From: Sphingobacteriaceae bacterium
Lineage (GTDB): Bacteria > Bacteroidota > Bacteroidia > B-17B0 > Aurantibacillaceae
Direction: 5' to 3'
DNA length: 42,391 bases
NCBI GenBank assembly: GCA_023251775.1
Contig: JAHEYC010000024.1
Location: forward strand, 1-42,391
Below are positions 1 to 10,198 of the stretch, piece after piece. The notes below the pieces were generated by a model. That model did no database searches, had not been told where the DNA came from, and saw only the letters and a list, made by a program, of their open reading frames with translations. The number at the start of each line of letters is the position of its first letter. The stretch's first letter is position 1. Made by a program: the position numbers and the translations under genes.

Positions 1-1
1 A

Positions 2-1501
2 ATGAAACGTTACGATTCGGTTGGTGACAGTGCGGTGAAAGTAAGCGACGATGATCTTAAAAAATATTACGAAGAAAATAAATACAAATACGTAAGCAAT
101 AAAACGAGTCGTAAAATTGAGTACGTATCGTTCCCTATAGCGCCAAGTATCGACGACGTTGCAGCCATTGAAAAAAATGCGATGGAAGTTGCCGATGCTT
201 TCAAAACCAAAAAAGCTTCGGAAGATAGCGCGTATATGATGGCGGAGAGTGAGAATGGACAGATCATTGTTCAGGAATTCAGTCGCAAGAATATGATCCT
301 GCGCGATACAACTATTTATACCGATGCTATTGGAACGGTGTATGGTCCTTACAACGAAGGTGCGTATTTTAAAATTTATAAATTAGCTGAGGTGCGTTCT
401 ATTGCCGATAGCGCAAACGTTCGTCACATTTTAATTGGCATTGTTGATCCTCAAACACAAAAGCCAACACGTGCAAAAGCGCGCGCTAAAAAACTAGCCG
501 ATAGTTTATTGGTTTTAATAAAAGATAAAAAACTCACGTTCGATACATTGGTAAAAACCTTTAGCGACGATAAAGGAAGCGTTGACAAAGGTGGTACCTA
601 TGGATGGATGAACGAGACCACACAATATGTGGAGCCTTATAAAAATGCCGGTTTAATGGGTGTAAAAGGAAATATCAGTGTTGTAGAAACGCCATTTGGA
701 TATCACGTCATTGAAGTTCTGGATGTAAGCGCAACGCGCCATACAAATTACCGTTTAGAGCAGATCTTTAAACCAATTGTACCAAGTGAAGAAACAACCA
801 AGCGTATCTTTGAAGAAGCAAAACAATTTGCGGGAGAAAATAATACCGCCGAATTATTCGACAAAGGCATTGAAACAAAAAAATTAACCAAGCGTATTGC
901 CGATAATATTGATGAGAATGATATCACTATTCCGGGTTTAGAGAGTGCAAAAGAATTAGTACGTTGGACATACTCTGCCACAAAAGGTGATGTGAATTTA
1001 TTTAGTTACAACGATAAACATATGGTGGTTAAACTTTCTTCTATCAAAGAAAAAGGATATTTGCCTTTGGAAGATGTAAAGGATGATGTAATGGCACAAG
1101 CAATTCAAGAAAAGAAAGCAGAGATGTTCATGGGCGAATTCAAAGCTAAAGCAGCAGGTGCGTCAAGCATTGATGATATTGCTAAAAAATTGAATTTGGA
1201 AGCTATGACACAGGATAATTTAGGTCCTGAAGCGCATAATGTACAAGGAATTGGACATGATGATGTATTAGTTGGTACGGCAGCAGGAACAAAAACAGGC
1301 GCTATGTCAAAACCAATTGCAGGTGAAGTAGGCGTATTTATTGTAAAAGTAAATTCGGTTGCGCCTGGTGCTCCAACAGCAGATTATAGAGATCATAAAA
1401 AGATGTTAGAGCAAATGTATTCTTACCGTGCCGATACTGAGTTTTATACAGCTTTAAAAGAAAAGGCTAATATTGAGAATCATACCGGTAGATTTGAATA
1501 A
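2..1501 (+). CDS. PpiD/SurA-type peptidyl-prolyl isomerase, 5'-truncated
   Basis: C-terminal 499 residues of a periplasmic foldase that would assist folding of exported and outer-membrane proteins. A parvulin (PpiC-type) rotamase domain is visible at about residues 135-245: it begins near VRHILIG, has the GSVDKGGTYGWM stretch and ends with TPFGYHVIEVLDV. A second, degenerate parvulin-like or linker region follows. There is no signal peptide or N-terminal membrane anchor, whereas Bacteroidota PpiD proteins are usually near 700 residues. The reading frame is open to the window edge, so the gene begins upstream and the Met at position 2 is probably internal. It ends 20 bases before a strong terminator. 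Family assignment is firm; PpiD versus SurA cannot be settled without the N-terminus. Confidence 0.88.
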   Translation: MKRYDSVGDSAVKVSDDDLKKYYEENKYKYVSNKTSRKIEYVSFPIAPSIDDVAAIEKNAMEVADAFKTKKASEDSAYMMAESENGQIIVQEFSRKNMILRDTTIYTDAIGTVYGPYNEGAYFKIYKLAEVRSIADSANVRHILIGIVDPQTQKPTRAKARAKKLADSLLVLIKDKKLTFDTLVKTFSDDKGSVDKGGTYGWMNETTQYVEPYKNAGLMGVKGNISVVETPFGYHVIEVLDVSATRHTNYRLEQIFKPIVPSEETTKRIFEEAKQFAGENNTAELFDKGIETKKLTKRIADNIDENDITIPGLESAKELVRWTYSATKGDVNLFSYNDKHMVVKLSSIKEKGYLPLEDVKDDVMAQAIQEKKAEMFMGEFKAKAAGASSIDDIAKKLNLEAMTQDNLGPEAHNVQGIGHDDVLVGTAAGTKTGAMSKPIAGEVGVFIVKVNSVAPGAPTADYRDHKKMLEQMYSYRADTEFYTALKEKANIENHTGRFE

Positions 1502-1521
1502 GAAATTTAAGGTTAAATGAT

Positions 1522-1550
1522 AAAAAGGACTCAGAAATGGGTCCTTTTTT
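1522..1550 (+). terminator. Rho-independent terminator after the foldase gene
   Basis: AAAAAGGACTC pairs with GGGTCCTTTTT (11 bp with one G-U pair) around the six-base loop AGAAAT. The right arm runs into a T tract. It lies 20 bases after the foldase stop codon and separates that gene from the phosphodiesterase gene. Confidence 0.85.
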
Positions 1551-1565
1551 ATTTTACATTTGTTT

Positions 1566-2429
1566 ATGCCGAGTTCAAGATCGATCATAATTATTGTTTT
1601 TGCATCTCTGCTTTCTTTTTGTAAAAAGGACCCAAAATTATTTACAACAGAAAACCTGAACAATAATACCATTTCAGTTTATGGTCATGCCGGTATGGGT
1701 ATTGGATTTCAGTATCCAATAGATACCTATGAATCGGTGGAGCCTTGTTTACGAATTGGCGCAGACGGAACTGAGTTGGATGTTCAGTTAACAAAAGATA
1801 GCGTTTTGGTTGTTTTTCATCATCAAAAATTAGAAGATGGGACTTTGTGTAACGGAATTATTAATGAAAAATATTGGACTGAGATAAAGGGTTGTAATCT
1901 TGCTTCGCCCATTTCAAGTAAAGTAAACCTCTTAACCTTTGATGAATTATTAAATAGATTGAGAGATGATAATTTTGATCTTAAGAAATATACATTTACG
2001 TTTGATTGCAAACTTTATACAATACAATCTGATCTTAAGAAATTTCGCGAACAATTTGCCAGAGCTATCTTAAACTGCATCTCAAAGAACGAATTAGAGG
2101 AAAGAATTTTGATAGAAAGTTCAGATACTTCATTCATTAGAGTTTTAAAAACGTTACAGCCTTCATTAAAATTGTTCATTTATCCATCCTCTTATTCTGA
2201 AGGATTAGCGATCGCTAAAAAAATGGATCTTTTCGGAATAACGATCCATAACGACTATGTTTCTGCAGAGCAAATTAAAGAGGCCCATGAAAATGGTTTA
2301 AGAATTACGCTTTGGGGCATCAATTCAGATGAAAATAATTTAAACGCCATTTATAAAAGCCCCGATTATATTCAAACTGATAGGATCATACATTTGCTAA
2401 AAGTATTCGATAAATACAAAGAGAAATGA
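1566..2429 (+). CDS. Glycerophosphodiester phosphodiesterase-family lipoprotein
   Basis: About 287 residues with the GDPD TIM-barrel signature. GHAGMG stands where the family has HRG, PIDTYES where it has PENT, then GADGTELDVQLTKDS and VVFHHQKL. The His and Glu/Asp residues expected for metal binding and catalysis are largely present. The family hydrolyses glycerophosphodiesters to glycerol-3-phosphate and an alcohol. The N-terminus has a hydrophobic stretch ending in LLSFCKKD, which resembles a loose lipobox, so a periplasmic lipoprotein is likely. A TTG six bases upstream could extend the frame by two codons; ATG at 1566 is preferred. A TACATTTG box sits only three bases before this ATG, which would imply a nearly leaderless mRNA, but no matching -33 box is seen. 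HAG for HRG and HH for HD are departures from consensus. Confidence 0.8.
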   Translation: MPSSRSIIIIVFASLLSFCKKDPKLFTTENLNNNTISVYGHAGMGIGFQYPIDTYESVEPCLRIGADGTELDVQLTKDSVLVVFHHQKLEDGTLCNGIINEKYWTEIKGCNLASPISSKVNLLTFDELLNRLRDDNFDLKKYTFTFDCKLYTIQSDLKKFREQFARAILNCISKNELEERILIESSDTSFIRVLKTLQPSLKLFIYPSSYSEGLAIAKKMDLFGITIHNDYVSAEQIKEAHENGLRITLWGINSDENNLNAIYKSPDYIQTDRIIHLLKVFDKYKEK

Positions 2430-2466
2430 GGTTAACACCAGACTGTTAATTGAAATTGAAGCTAGT

Positions 2467-2498
2467 TTTGCTTTGCATCATTTTTTGAATTATCTTTA
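2467..2498 (+). promoter_or_regulatory. Bacteroidota-type promoter for the propeller gene
   Basis: TTTG at 2467-2470 and TATCTTTA at 2491-2498 are separated by 20 bases. This matches TTTG-N19-21-TAnnTTTG except for the last base of the -7 box. The start codon at 2535 leaves a leader of about 30 bases. Confidence 0.5.
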
Positions 2499-2534
2499 AT
2501 AACATAAAACTTACCAAACTATAAATTCATAGCT

Positions 2535-4217
2535 ATGAAGAAAATTATACTTTTAGTATCCGCTGTTTTTTTATTGAGTATCAACTCTAACGCACAATTT
2601 AATTTAATGTGGGCCACTAGCATTGGTGGTGTCGACCTTGATGAAGGCATAAGCGTTGTTACCGATGCAGGAGGAAATGTATACACGGTTGGAACTTTTT
2701 CGGGAACTGCCGATCTTGATCCTAGTCCAAGTACGTTGAATTTTACCTCGGTAGGTAATGAAGATATTTACGTGATCAAACAAAATAGTGTTGGCGGATT
2801 AATTTGGGCAAAAGCATTTGGTGGTTCAAATACCGATTCACCTGCAGGCGTTGGCGTAGATGCTGCGGGTAATGTTTATATTTCGGGAACATATGGTGGT
2901 GCCATTGATCTTGATCCGAGTGCAGCAACATTCTCATTTTTTGCAGGCTCCATAGAAGTTTTTGTTTCTAAATTGGATGTTTCAGGAAATTTTGTTTGGG
3001 GAATTAGTATGGGAAGCGGTGGCAACGATAGAGCACTTGCCATGTGTGTGGATGGTTCGGGAAATGTATACACAGCCGGAAGTTTTGAAGGTATGATGGA
3101 TTTTGATCCGGGTGCGGGAACATATAATATAACTCCTTTTGGTTCGGGCGGCACTGATGTTTTTGTAAGCAAACTAAATACCAATGGTAATTTTGCTTGG
3201 GCTGTAAATTTGGGCGGCGTTGGTGTTGATGCGCCAAGTGCAATTAGTGTAGATGCTTTATTTAATGTGTATGTGGCCGGTTCGTTTGAAGTTGTTTCCG
3301 ATTTCAATCCGGGCGCTTCTACGTATACACTTTCGTCCATAGATCAAGAAGATGCGTTTGTGTGTAAACTGGATGGTAATGGTGCTTTTGTTTGGGCAAA
3401 ACAATTTGGCGGATTAGGTCGCCAAAATGGGACCGGTTTGGCCTTAGAGGGAAATACGAATGTTTATATCACAGGCGAATATCAAAATACAGTAGATTTT
3501 GATCCGAGTGCAGCAACGTATACCTTATCATCAACCGCTGCATTGTACTCAAGTTTTGCCGTGAAATTAAGTAATGCCGGAAATTTTTCTTGGGCAAGAA
3601 ATGTGAGTGGATCAAATGATGTATTGGGAAATAAAATAGTTTTTTCTTCTGCAAGCCAAGTGTATTGGGCAGGATATAATAAAGGAATGGCAGATCTTGA
3701 TCCGGGTGCAGGAGTAAATAATTCTACTTCGGTAACTGGATTTGATTCATTTTTAACCAAGTTAGATGCATCAGGTAATTATTTAATTGCTGAAAGTTTT
3801 CCGTATGTATGGAATTCCTTCGTGGTTAATTCTCTTGCCGAAATAATTTTAACCGGTAAATTTACCTTAACAAGAGATTTTGATCCGGGTGTTCCGTCAA
3901 CAACCGTGACCTCTGTTGGTGCAACTGATGGATGCATTGTGAAATTAAATCAATTGACACTTTCGGTGAACGAACTAAATTCTGAACTTTCTGAGGCCAC
4001 TATTTTTCCAAATCCAAGTAATGGAAATTTTATGATCAATTCTCCTGAAGGATCACACATACGAATTGTAAATTCTCTAGGACAAGAAATTTCAACGTTC
4101 ACTATCTTAAACAATAAGCAGAACATAAATTTACGCGAATGCAAAAGCGGAATTTACTTTGTGATGATGAGTAATAACGGAAAGCAGAGTTGTAAGAAAT
4201 TGGTGATAGCGGATTGA
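2535..4217 (+). CDS. Secreted seven-repeat beta-propeller (SBBP) protein with T9SS sorting domain
   Basis: 560 residues. Residues 1-21 are a clean signal peptide ending SNAQ. The body is a tandem array of about 55-residue units of the form (D/N)xDPxxxT...D.FV.KL...G.F.WA...GG...D......VD..GNVY..G. Seven DxDP-type corners are visible (DLDPSPST, DLDPSAAT, DFDPGAGT, DFNPGAST, DFDPSAAT, DLDPGAGV, DFDPGVPS), consistent with one seven-bladed propeller. Residues about 475-560 form a type A Por sorting domain (FPNPSNGNF...SLGQ...GIYFVMM), predicting export by type IX secretion and surface attachment or release. No catalytic residues were recognised; function unknown. The two larger paralogues at 10.2-15.8 kb share this propeller but carry extra C-terminal domains absent here. 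Confidence 0.85.
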   Translation: MKKIILLVSAVFLLSINSNAQFNLMWATSIGGVDLDEGISVVTDAGGNVYTVGTFSGTADLDPSPSTLNFTSVGNEDIYVIKQNSVGGLIWAKAFGGSNTDSPAGVGVDAAGNVYISGTYGGAIDLDPSAATFSFFAGSIEVFVSKLDVSGNFVWGISMGSGGNDRALAMCVDGSGNVYTAGSFEGMMDFDPGAGTYNITPFGSGGTDVFVSKLNTNGNFAWAVNLGGVGVDAPSAISVDALFNVYVAGSFEVVSDFNPGASTYTLSSIDQEDAFVCKLDGNGAFVWAKQFGGLGRQNGTGLALEGNTNVYITGEYQNTVDFDPSAATYTLSSTAALYSSFAVKLSNAGNFSWARNVSGSNDVLGNKIVFSSASQVYWAGYNKGMADLDPGAGVNNSTSVTGFDSFLTKLDASGNYLIAESFPYVWNSFVVNSLAEIILTGKFTLTRDFDPGVPSTTVTSVGATDGCIVKLNQLTLSVNELNSELSEATIFPNPSNGNFMINSPEGSHIRIVNSLGQEISTFTILNNKQNINLRECKSGIYFVMMSNNGKQSCKKLVIAD

Positions 4218-4229
4218 TCGAAGGAACTC

Positions 4230-4400
4230 TTCGCAGCTTCGCTGCTCACGTTATTTTAGCCACGAATTTCACTAATTTGCACTGATCTGTGTGATTAGAT
4301 TTCACTAATCTGTGTGTACTAATATAAATAATTTGAGTACTGATTAGTGTAATTTTAGTAAACACAGATTAGTTTTAATTTGTGGAATTAGTGGCAAGAG
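4230..4400. repeat. Fold-back intergenic repeat, CACTAAT / CTGTGT word family
   Basis: This fills the gap between two convergent genes. The left half reads GCCACGAATTTCACTAATTT and onward. The right half, reverse-complemented, reads GCCACTAATTCCACAAATT, so the arms fold on each other. An inner pair, CACTAATCTGTGT near 4353 and ACACAGATTAGT near 4370, pairs almost perfectly around an AT-rich loop. A small GCAGC-TTC-GCTGC hairpin lies at 4233-4245. No ORF is supported. It may serve as a bidirectional terminator, which is inference. Confidence 0.7.
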
Positions 4401-4413
4401 ACCTAGAGACTGT

Positions 4414-6249
4414 TTAATTTCCGTCAGGAGTTTTTAACCAATCGTTGAACGAATAACTTTTATTTTTTTCTTCCAGGTGTTTTTTAATATCCTCGGCTCT
4501 TCCTTTAGGAATTGAGTTAATGAGTTTTTGCGTGTATTCGCTTTTTGGATGATTATAGATCTCATCCGCATCGCCCATCTCTTCAATTTTTCCTTGGTTC
4601 ATCACCACCATACGATCGCTCATGAATTTTACAACGCTGAGGTCGTGACTAATAAAAATATAGGTGAACTTGAATTCCTTTTTAAGATCGTTCAATAAAT
4701 TCAATACTTGCGCTTGCACACTTACGTCCAACGCACTCACGCTCTCATCGCAAATAATGAATTTAGGATTCAAAGATAAAGCACGCGCGATACAAACCCT
4801 TTGACGTTGTCCTCCGCTGAATTCATGCGGATATCTGCTATAGTATTTGTATTCCAATCCAACTTTATCTAACAATTCCAATACCATTTTTTTACGATCG
4901 CTTCTATTCTTTCCAATGCCATGCACGGTCATAGGTTCCATTAAAGCATCGCCAATGGTCAAGCGAGGATTTAAAGAAGAATACGGATCTTGAAAAATGA
5001 TCTGAATATCTTTTCTTAAAAAACGGAAATCGCTTTCCTTCATTCTTAAAATTTCCTGACGACGATAAAATATCTGTCCTTCTTGCGCTTCGGTAAGTTT
5101 TAAAATGGTTCTTCCCAATGTAGATTTACCGCAACCGCTTTCTCCAACCAAACCAAGTGTTTCTCCTTCGTAAATATCAAAGGTAATATCGTCAACAGCT
5201 TTTGTCCAGCTTTTTACTTTCCCAAACATTGTTTTCTCGGCAGGGAACCAGGTCTTCACATTTTTAAGTTCAAGGATCTTATCGCGACGGTATAATTCGT
5301 TGTGTTGTGCAATGCGTTCTTCGCGCGTTACCATCACATTTTTAAGTGCTTCACCAACGTCGCGTTTTATTTCTTCAATTTCTCCATCTTCGTGGCGGAT
5401 CATAAAATCACTTACCACAGGTAAACGTTTCACGCGCATATCTAAAGGTGGACGACACGCCAATAAACTTTTTGTATAGGGATGTTGAGGGTTGCTAAAA
5501 ATATCCAATACATTTCCTTGCTCCACAATTTTCCCTTTGTACATTACCACCACGCGATCGGCTAATTCTGCGATCACCCCAAGATCGTGTGTAATGAACA
5601 TAATTCCCATATGATGATCCTGCTGCAATTTTTGCATCAGGTCTAATATTGTTTTTTGTACAGTAACGTCGAGTGCGGTTGTTGGCTCATCGGCAATTAA
5701 AATATTTGGATTGCAACTCATGGCCATAGCTATCATCACCCTTTGTTTTTGTCCACCCGAAATTTGGTGAGGATAACGATCCATCATTAATTCAGGCGTT
5801 GGTAATTGTACCTGACGAAAAAGATCAAGTGTGCGTAAGCGTGCTTCTTTTTGCGAAACCTTTTTGTGAAGCACAATAGCTTCCATCACTTGCTCACCGC
5901 ATTTTATCACAGGATTAAGCGATGTCATTGGTTCTTGGAATATCATGGCAATTTCATTTCCACGATAAGCGCGCATTACCGTTTCAGGCGCTTTTACCAG
6001 ATCAACAATTTTTCCGTTCTTATCTTTGTAAAGAATTTCACCGCCGGTAATTCGTCCCGGGGGATTTGGGATCAAACCCATGACCGAAAGAGAGGTAACT
6101 GATTTACCAGATCCGCTTTCTCCAACAATTCCTATGGTTTCGCCTTTATGGAGGGTGAAAGAAATATCATTAACAGCCTTGATGTACTCATCTTCAGTTT
6201 TGAATTCGGTAACCAGGTTTTTTATCTCTAAAAGGACTTCTTTCTCCAT
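4414..6249 (-). CDS. Peptide/nickel-type ABC transporter, fused double ATP-binding subunit
   Basis: 611 residues from the Met at 6249, reading [12 protein letters not shown]. The frame extends 13 codons upstream, but that extension is hydrophobic and does not match the family. Two complete ATPase domains are present. Domain 1 has Walker A GESGSGKS (residues 43-50), signature ISGGQKQR and Walker B ILIADEP. Domain 2 has [16 protein letters not shown] and FIICDES. This is the DppD-DppF or YejF/GsiA arrangement that powers uptake of oligopeptides or similar solutes across the inner membrane. The Ser after the second Walker B Glu is common in DppF-like domains. No permease or binding-protein gene is adjacent, so the substrate cannot be inferred. 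It converges on the propeller gene across a repeat. Confidence 0.92.
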   Translation of the reverse strand: MEKEVLLEIKNLVTEFKTEDEYIKAVNDISFTLHKGETIGIVGESGSGKSVTSLSVMGLIPNPPGRITGGEILYKDKNGKIVDLVKAPETVMRAYRGNEIAMIFQEPMTSLNPVIKCGEQVMEAIVLHKKVSQKEARLRTLDLFRQVQLPTPELMMDRYPHQISGGQKQRVMIAMAMSCNPNILIADEPTTALDVTVQKTILDLMQKLQQDHHMGIMFITHDLGVIAELADRVVVMYKGKIVEQGNVLDIFSNPQHPYTKSLLACRPPLDMRVKRLPVVSDFMIRHEDGEIEEIKRDVGEALKNVMVTREERIAQHNELYRRDKILELKNVKTWFPAEKTMFGKVKSWTKAVDDITFDIYEGETLGLVGESGCGKSTLGRTILKLTEAQEGQIFYRRQEILRMKESDFRFLRKDIQIIFQDPYSSLNPRLTIGDALMEPMTVHGIGKNRSDRKKMVLELLDKVGLEYKYYSRYPHEFSGGQRQRVCIARALSLNPKFIICDESVSALDVSVQAQVLNLLNDLKKEFKFTYIFISHDLSVVKFMSDRMVVMNQGKIEEMGDADEIYNHPKSEYTQKLINSIPKGRAEDIKKHLEEKNKSYSFNDWLKTPDGN

Positions 6250-6437
6250 AAAAATAGAACTAACGAAGTAAGCAATTTTTTTCATCAATCAAAAATGCTT
6301 TAGCTGTTATGAGCTTTTTTACCTACGAATTGATCTTAAAATAAATCTAAATTAGAGCGCGCTCAACAAAGGCATGTATCTTACTAATAATGAGCCTTAT
6401 ATAAGTTTAAAAATTATAAGATTAAAAGTTCTATTGC

Positions 6438-6469
6438 TTTGCTTTTTTAGGTTTCGAATGATAGATTTG
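6438..6469 (+). promoter_or_regulatory. Promoter of the sdhCAB operon
   Basis: TTTG (6438-6441), 20 bases, then TAGATTTG (6462-6469) is a full match to the Bacteroidota housekeeping promoter. It predicts transcription from about 6475 and a leader of about 40 AT-rich bases before the ATG at 6515. The rest of the 225-base gap holds a GAGCGCGCTC palindrome at 6355-6364 of unknown meaning. Confidence 0.72.
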
Positions 6470-6514
6470 TAACGCTTAACGTCAAGTTTAAAATCAAATT
6501 AATTATATCAAAAT

Positions 6515-7204
6515 ATGAGTAACGCAGGTTTTTTAAAGTCCTCTATTGGAAAGAAGGTCATCATGGGTGCAACCGGCCTTTTTTTGATCACTTTTCTTAT
6601 GGTGCATTGTTTCATTAATATGCTCATTTTCTTTCAAGATGGTGGAGAAACATTTAATAAGGGAGCAGAATTCATGGGAACAAATTGGTTGATCCGCGCC
6701 ATGGAAATTGTTTTATTTGTTGGCATTATTTTACACATTGTTCAAGCTTTAGTTCTTACACTCGAAAATCGCAAAGCACGTCCTGTACCTTACGAAAAAA
6801 TAAATGGCGCCGCCAATAGTTCATGGTATAGTCGCTCCATGGGATTATTAGGAACACTTATTTTAATGTTCCTCATTATTCACTTAAAACATTTTTGGGT
6901 AGTAAGTCGTTTTACCGATCATATTGCGCATAATGAATACGAAAAATTACCGGGACAAGAAACGCTCTTCAAAGAAATGATGGAAGTTTTCGAAAATCCA
7001 ATGGTAGTTTTGGTTTATGTTCTTGCTATGATCTCATTGACATATCATTTATTGCATGGATTTCAATCAGCCTTTCAAACGTTTGGATTGAATCATCGCA
7101 AGTACACACCAATAATTAAAAAAACAGGAATTGCATTTTCCATTATCATTTGTACACTTTTCGCATCGATGCCAATAGCCATGCATTTCGGTTTCGTAAA
7201 ATAA
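6515..7204 (+). CDS. sdhC: Succinate dehydrogenase/fumarate reductase cytochrome b subunit
   Basis: 229 residues with about five transmembrane segments. This is the single large anchor subunit found in Bacteroidota-type complex II, with no separate SdhD. Histidines inside or at the edges of the helices are H31, H74, H123, H126, H178 and H181; four of these probably bind two haems. The protein anchors SdhA and SdhB to the inner membrane and exchanges electrons with the quinone pool. It is the first gene of sdhCAB, directly behind a clear promoter. Whether the enzyme runs as succinate:quinone reductase or fumarate reductase cannot be read from this subunit. Confidence 0.92.
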   Translation: MSNAGFLKSSIGKKVIMGATGLFLITFLMVHCFINMLIFFQDGGETFNKGAEFMGTNWLIRAMEIVLFVGIILHIVQALVLTLENRKARPVPYEKINGAANSSWYSRSMGLLGTLILMFLIIHLKHFWVVSRFTDHIAHNEYEKLPGQETLFKEMMEVFENPMVVLVYVLAMISLTYHLLHGFQSAFQTFGLNHRKYTPIIKKTGIAFSIIICTLFASMPIAMHFGFVK

Positions 7205-7243
7205 CAATTCATCATTCAAAACTCATAATTCATAATTAAGAAT
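7205..7243. repeat. ATTCATAATTCATAATT word-repeat in the sdhC-sdhA gap
   Basis: The whole 39-base spacer consists of imperfect copies of CATAATT / CATTCAAAACT words. It is a short member of the degenerate intergenic repeats of this window. It shows no terminator features, so sdhA is probably co-transcribed with sdhC. Confidence 0.55.
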
Positions 7244-9256
7244 ATGGCTTCATCAAAAAAATTAAATTCAAACATTCCCGAAGGGCAATTAGAGCTTAAG
7301 TGGACAACTTACCGCTCAACTGTGCATCTGGTGAATCCTGCCAATAAACGAAGTTTAGAAGTATTGATCATTGGTTCGGGTTTAGCGGGCGCATCTGCTG
7401 CTGCAACACTTGCCGAAATGGGATATAAAGTAAAAGTATTTTGTTTTCAAGATTCGCCTCGTCGTGCGCATTCAATTGCGGCGCAAGGTGGAGTTAATGC
7501 TGCAAAGAATTATCAAAACGATGGTGACAGTGTTTACCGTTTATTTTACGACACAATAAAAGGTGGAGATTATCGTGCGCGTGAAGCAAACGTGCATCGT
7601 TTAGCAGAAGTATCAGGAAATATTATTGATCAATGCGTGGCGCAAGGTGTTCCGTTTGCACGTGAGTATGGCGGATTATTAAGTAACCGTTCGTTCGGTG
7701 GAACGCAAGTGCAACGTACATTTTACGCAGCAGGACAAACAGGACAACAATTATTATTAGGAGCGTATTCTGCATTACAACGTCAGGTTGGAATGGGCGC
7801 TGTAAAATTATTAGCGCGTCACGAAATGTTGGACATTGTAAATATCGATGGCAAATGTCGAGGTATTATTGCACGAGATCTTGTGAGCGGAAAATTGGAA
7901 AGACATTTTGGCCACGCTGTTCTTTTGTGCACGGGTGGATATGGAAATGTATTTTTCCTTTCTACAAACGCTATGGGAAGTAACGTAACCGCTGCATGGA
8001 AAGCACATAAAAAAGGAGCGTTCTTTGGAAATCCGTGTTATACACAAATTCATCCTACATGTATTCCGGTAAGTGGCGATCATCAATCAAAATTAACCTT
8101 GATGTCAGAATCACTTCGTAACGATGGAAGAATTTGGGTGCCAAAAAGCAAAGAACATGCGCAAGCTATTGCTTCAGGAAAAATGAATCCGAACGATCTG
8201 AAAGAAGATGACAGAGATTATTATTTAGAAAGAAGATATCCTGCGTTCGGAAATTTAGTTCCGCGCGATGTTGCATCACGTGCAGCAAAAGAAAGATGCG
8301 ATGCGGGCTTTGGTGTAAATGCAACAGGACAAGCAGTGTATTTGGATTTTGCGTTCAACATGAAATACAAATATGGTAAAACAGAAGCAACCAAAAAAGG
8401 AATTGAGAACCCAACGGAAGAGCAATTAACTGAATTTGGACAAGCAGTTATCAAAGAAAAATACGGTAATTTGTTTGATATGTACGCGCAGATCACCGGC
8501 GTTGATCCTTATAAAAATCCGATGATGATATATCCTGCGGTGCATTATACCATGGGAGGATTATGGGTAGATTATCATTTGATGACAACTGTTCCGGGCT
8601 TATACGCTTTAGGTGAAGCAAATTTTTCTGATCATGGCGCTAACCGTTTAGGTGCTTCGGCATTGATGCAAGGTTTAGCCGATGGTTATTTCGTAATTCC
8701 ATACACCATTGGAGAATATTTATCGGAAGAAATTCGCACTAAAGCAATTCCAACCGATAACGAAGCATTTGTAAAAGCAGAACAAGATGTAAATGATCGC
8801 TTGAATAAATTCTTAAACATAAAAGGAACAAAGTCGGTGGATCACTTTCATAAACGTTTAGGACATGTGATGTGGGACAAATGCGGCATGGCACGAAATG
8901 CTGAAGGTTTAAAGTGGGCTATTGAAGAGATCAAAAAGATCCGTTCAGAATTTTGGAGTGATGTTCGTGTACCTGGTACTGCAAATGAATTTAATCCTGA
9001 ATTAGAAAAAGCAGGACGCGTTGCCGATTTTATTGAGCTTGGCGAATTGATGTGTATGGATGCTTTACATCGTAACGAAAGTTGTGGTGGACATTTCCGC
9101 GAAGAATATCAAACCGAAGAAGGTGAAGCAAAACGTGATGATGATAAATTTGCATACGTAGCAGCATGGGAATACAAAGGCGAAAGCAATTTTGAATTAC
9201 ACAAAGAAGAATTGAAATTTGATAATATTAAGATCGCTCAACGTAGTTACAAATAA
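7244..9256 (+). CDS. sdhA: Succinate dehydrogenase/fumarate reductase flavoprotein subunit
   Basis: 670 residues; catalytic subunit interconverting succinate and fumarate. The FAD-binding motif [10 protein letters not shown] is at about residues 44-53. The covalent-FAD histidine is H76 in [11 protein letters not shown], followed by the [17 protein letters not shown] region. The active-site region [16 protein letters not shown] and the conserved HPTCIP and [10 protein letters not shown] stretches are intact. The length matches the Bacteroidota form, which is longer than the roughly 590-residue enterobacterial protein. It lies between the anchor and iron-sulfur subunits; the start codon follows the AT-rich repeat spacer and lacks a Shine-Dalgarno sequence. 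Confidence 0.96.
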   Translation: MASSKKLNSNIPEGQLELKWTTYRSTVHLVNPANKRSLEVLIIGSGLAGASAAATLAEMGYKVKVFCFQDSPRRAHSIAAQGGVNAAKNYQNDGDSVYRLFYDTIKGGDYRAREANVHRLAEVSGNIIDQCVAQGVPFAREYGGLLSNRSFGGTQVQRTFYAAGQTGQQLLLGAYSALQRQVGMGAVKLLARHEMLDIVNIDGKCRGIIARDLVSGKLERHFGHAVLLCTGGYGNVFFLSTNAMGSNVTAAWKAHKKGAFFGNPCYTQIHPTCIPVSGDHQSKLTLMSESLRNDGRIWVPKSKEHAQAIASGKMNPNDLKEDDRDYYLERRYPAFGNLVPRDVASRAAKERCDAGFGVNATGQAVYLDFAFNMKYKYGKTEATKKGIENPTEEQLTEFGQAVIKEKYGNLFDMYAQITGVDPYKNPMMIYPAVHYTMGGLWVDYHLMTTVPGLYALGEANFSDHGANRLGASALMQGLADGYFVIPYTIGEYLSEEIRTKAIPTDNEAFVKAEQDVNDRLNKFLNIKGTKSVDHFHKRLGHVMWDKCGMARNAEGLKWAIEEIKKIRSEFWSDVRVPGTANEFNPELEKAGRVADFIELGELMCMDALHRNESCGGHFREEYQTEEGEAKRDDDKFAYVAAWEYKGESNFELHKEELKFDNIKIAQRSYK

Positions 9257-9268
9257 AAAAAAGAAATT

Positions 9269-10042
9269 ATGGGAGGTACCACTGGAAAAAATATTAACGT
9301 CACCGTAAAAGTGTGGCGTCAACGCAACAAGAACGAAAAAGGAAGTTTTGAAACGCATGATATGAAAGGTGTTTCAACCGACATGTCGTTCTTAGAAATG
9401 TTCGACGTGTTGAATGAACGTTTGATCACCGAAGGAAAAGATCCTGTGGCATTTGATCATGATTGTCGCGAGGGAATTTGCGGTATGTGCAGTATGTATA
9501 TCAATGGCAGACCGCACGGACCAAAAAATGCGGTTACAACGTGTCAGTTGCACATGCGTAGTTTTAATGATGGTGATACCATTGTGGTTGAACCATGGAG
9601 AAGTGCTGCTTTTCCTGTTGTAAAAGATCTTGTTGTTGATCGCGCTGCATTTGACCGCGTTATTGCAGCAGGAGGTTTTGTATCGGTAAATACGGGTAAT
9701 GCAAAAGACGCCAATAATATTTTAATTCCAAAACCTGAAGCCGATGAAGCATTTAATGCAGCCGCTTGTATTGGATGCGGTGCTTGCGTAGCAGCTTGTA
9801 AAAATGGAAGCGCTATGTTATTTGTATCTGCAAAAGTTTCTCAATTAGCATTATTACCACAAGGAAAAATAGAAGCAGAGAAACGCGTATTAGATATGGT
9901 GCATCAAATGGATGTAGAAGGATTTGGAAATTGCACAAATACCGGGGCGTGTGAAGCGGAATGTCCGAAGAGTATTTCTCTCGAGAACATTGCTCGCATG
10001 AATAGGGAATATGTTTTTGCAAGCGCAAACGAAAAGAAATAG
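9269..10042 (+). CDS. sdhB: Succinate dehydrogenase/fumarate reductase iron-sulfur subunit
   Basis: 257 residues carrying electrons from FAD to the membrane subunit. The plant-type [2Fe-2S] ligands C66, C71, C74 and C92 lie in [10 protein letters not shown]...TTCQL. The second half has [12 protein letters not shown] and, later, [15 protein letters not shown], giving ligands for the [4Fe-4S] and [3Fe-4S] clusters. It begins 12 bases after the sdhA stop and ends 14 bases before a strong terminator, closing the sdhCAB operon. Confidence 0.95.
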   Translation: MGGTTGKNINVTVKVWRQRNKNEKGSFETHDMKGVSTDMSFLEMFDVLNERLITEGKDPVAFDHDCREGICGMCSMYINGRPHGPKNAVTTCQLHMRSFNDGDTIVVEPWRSAAFPVVKDLVVDRAAFDRVIAAGGFVSVNTGNAKDANNILIPKPEADEAFNAAACIGCGACVAACKNGSAMLFVSAKVSQLALLPQGKIEAEKRVLDMVHQMDVEGFGNCTNTGACEAECPKSISLENIARMNREYVFASANEKK

Positions 10043-10056
10043 AACTAAATAATTGT

Positions 10057-10087
10057 AAAAAGCCATCCAAAAGGGTGGCTTTTTTGT
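10057..10087 (+). terminator. Rho-independent terminator of sdhCAB
   Basis: AAAAAGCCATCC pairs with GGGTGGCTTTTT (12 bp, one G-U) around the loop AAAA, followed by more T. It is positioned 14 bases after the sdhB stop. Confidence 0.9.
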
Positions 10088-10132
10088 TTTTAGCTTGTTA
10101 AATCTGTAAAAATCCTGTGTTTTGTCAGCTCT

Positions 10133-10185
10133 ATTGATAGAATGTTAAATGAACAAGACATAAATTTTTATATTTTCGTATATCA
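10133..10185 (+). promoter_or_regulatory. Conserved upstream block of the first large propeller gene
   Basis: This block is closely matched at 13019-13070 upstream of the tandem paralogue: TTGA...AATGTTAAAT(G/A)AACA, then CATAAATTTT(T)ATATTTT, then TATCAAA. TATATTTT at 10169-10176 may be the -7 box. Conservation between copies, and a stop codon in the equivalent frame of the other copy, show the block is non-coding. Confidence 0.5.
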
Positions 10186-10198
10186 AACAATAATTCAA

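Noticed and set aside
2876-3340. 154-codon open frame on the minus strand of the first propeller gene
   Set aside because: A shadow of the regular repeat composition of the plus-strand gene; no recognisable domain, and it lies wholly inside a convincing gene.
10142-10198. N-terminal extension of propeller copy 1 starting MLNEQDINF
   Set aside because: It lies in a promoter block shared with copy 2, where the same frame is stopped; the signal peptide starts at 10199.
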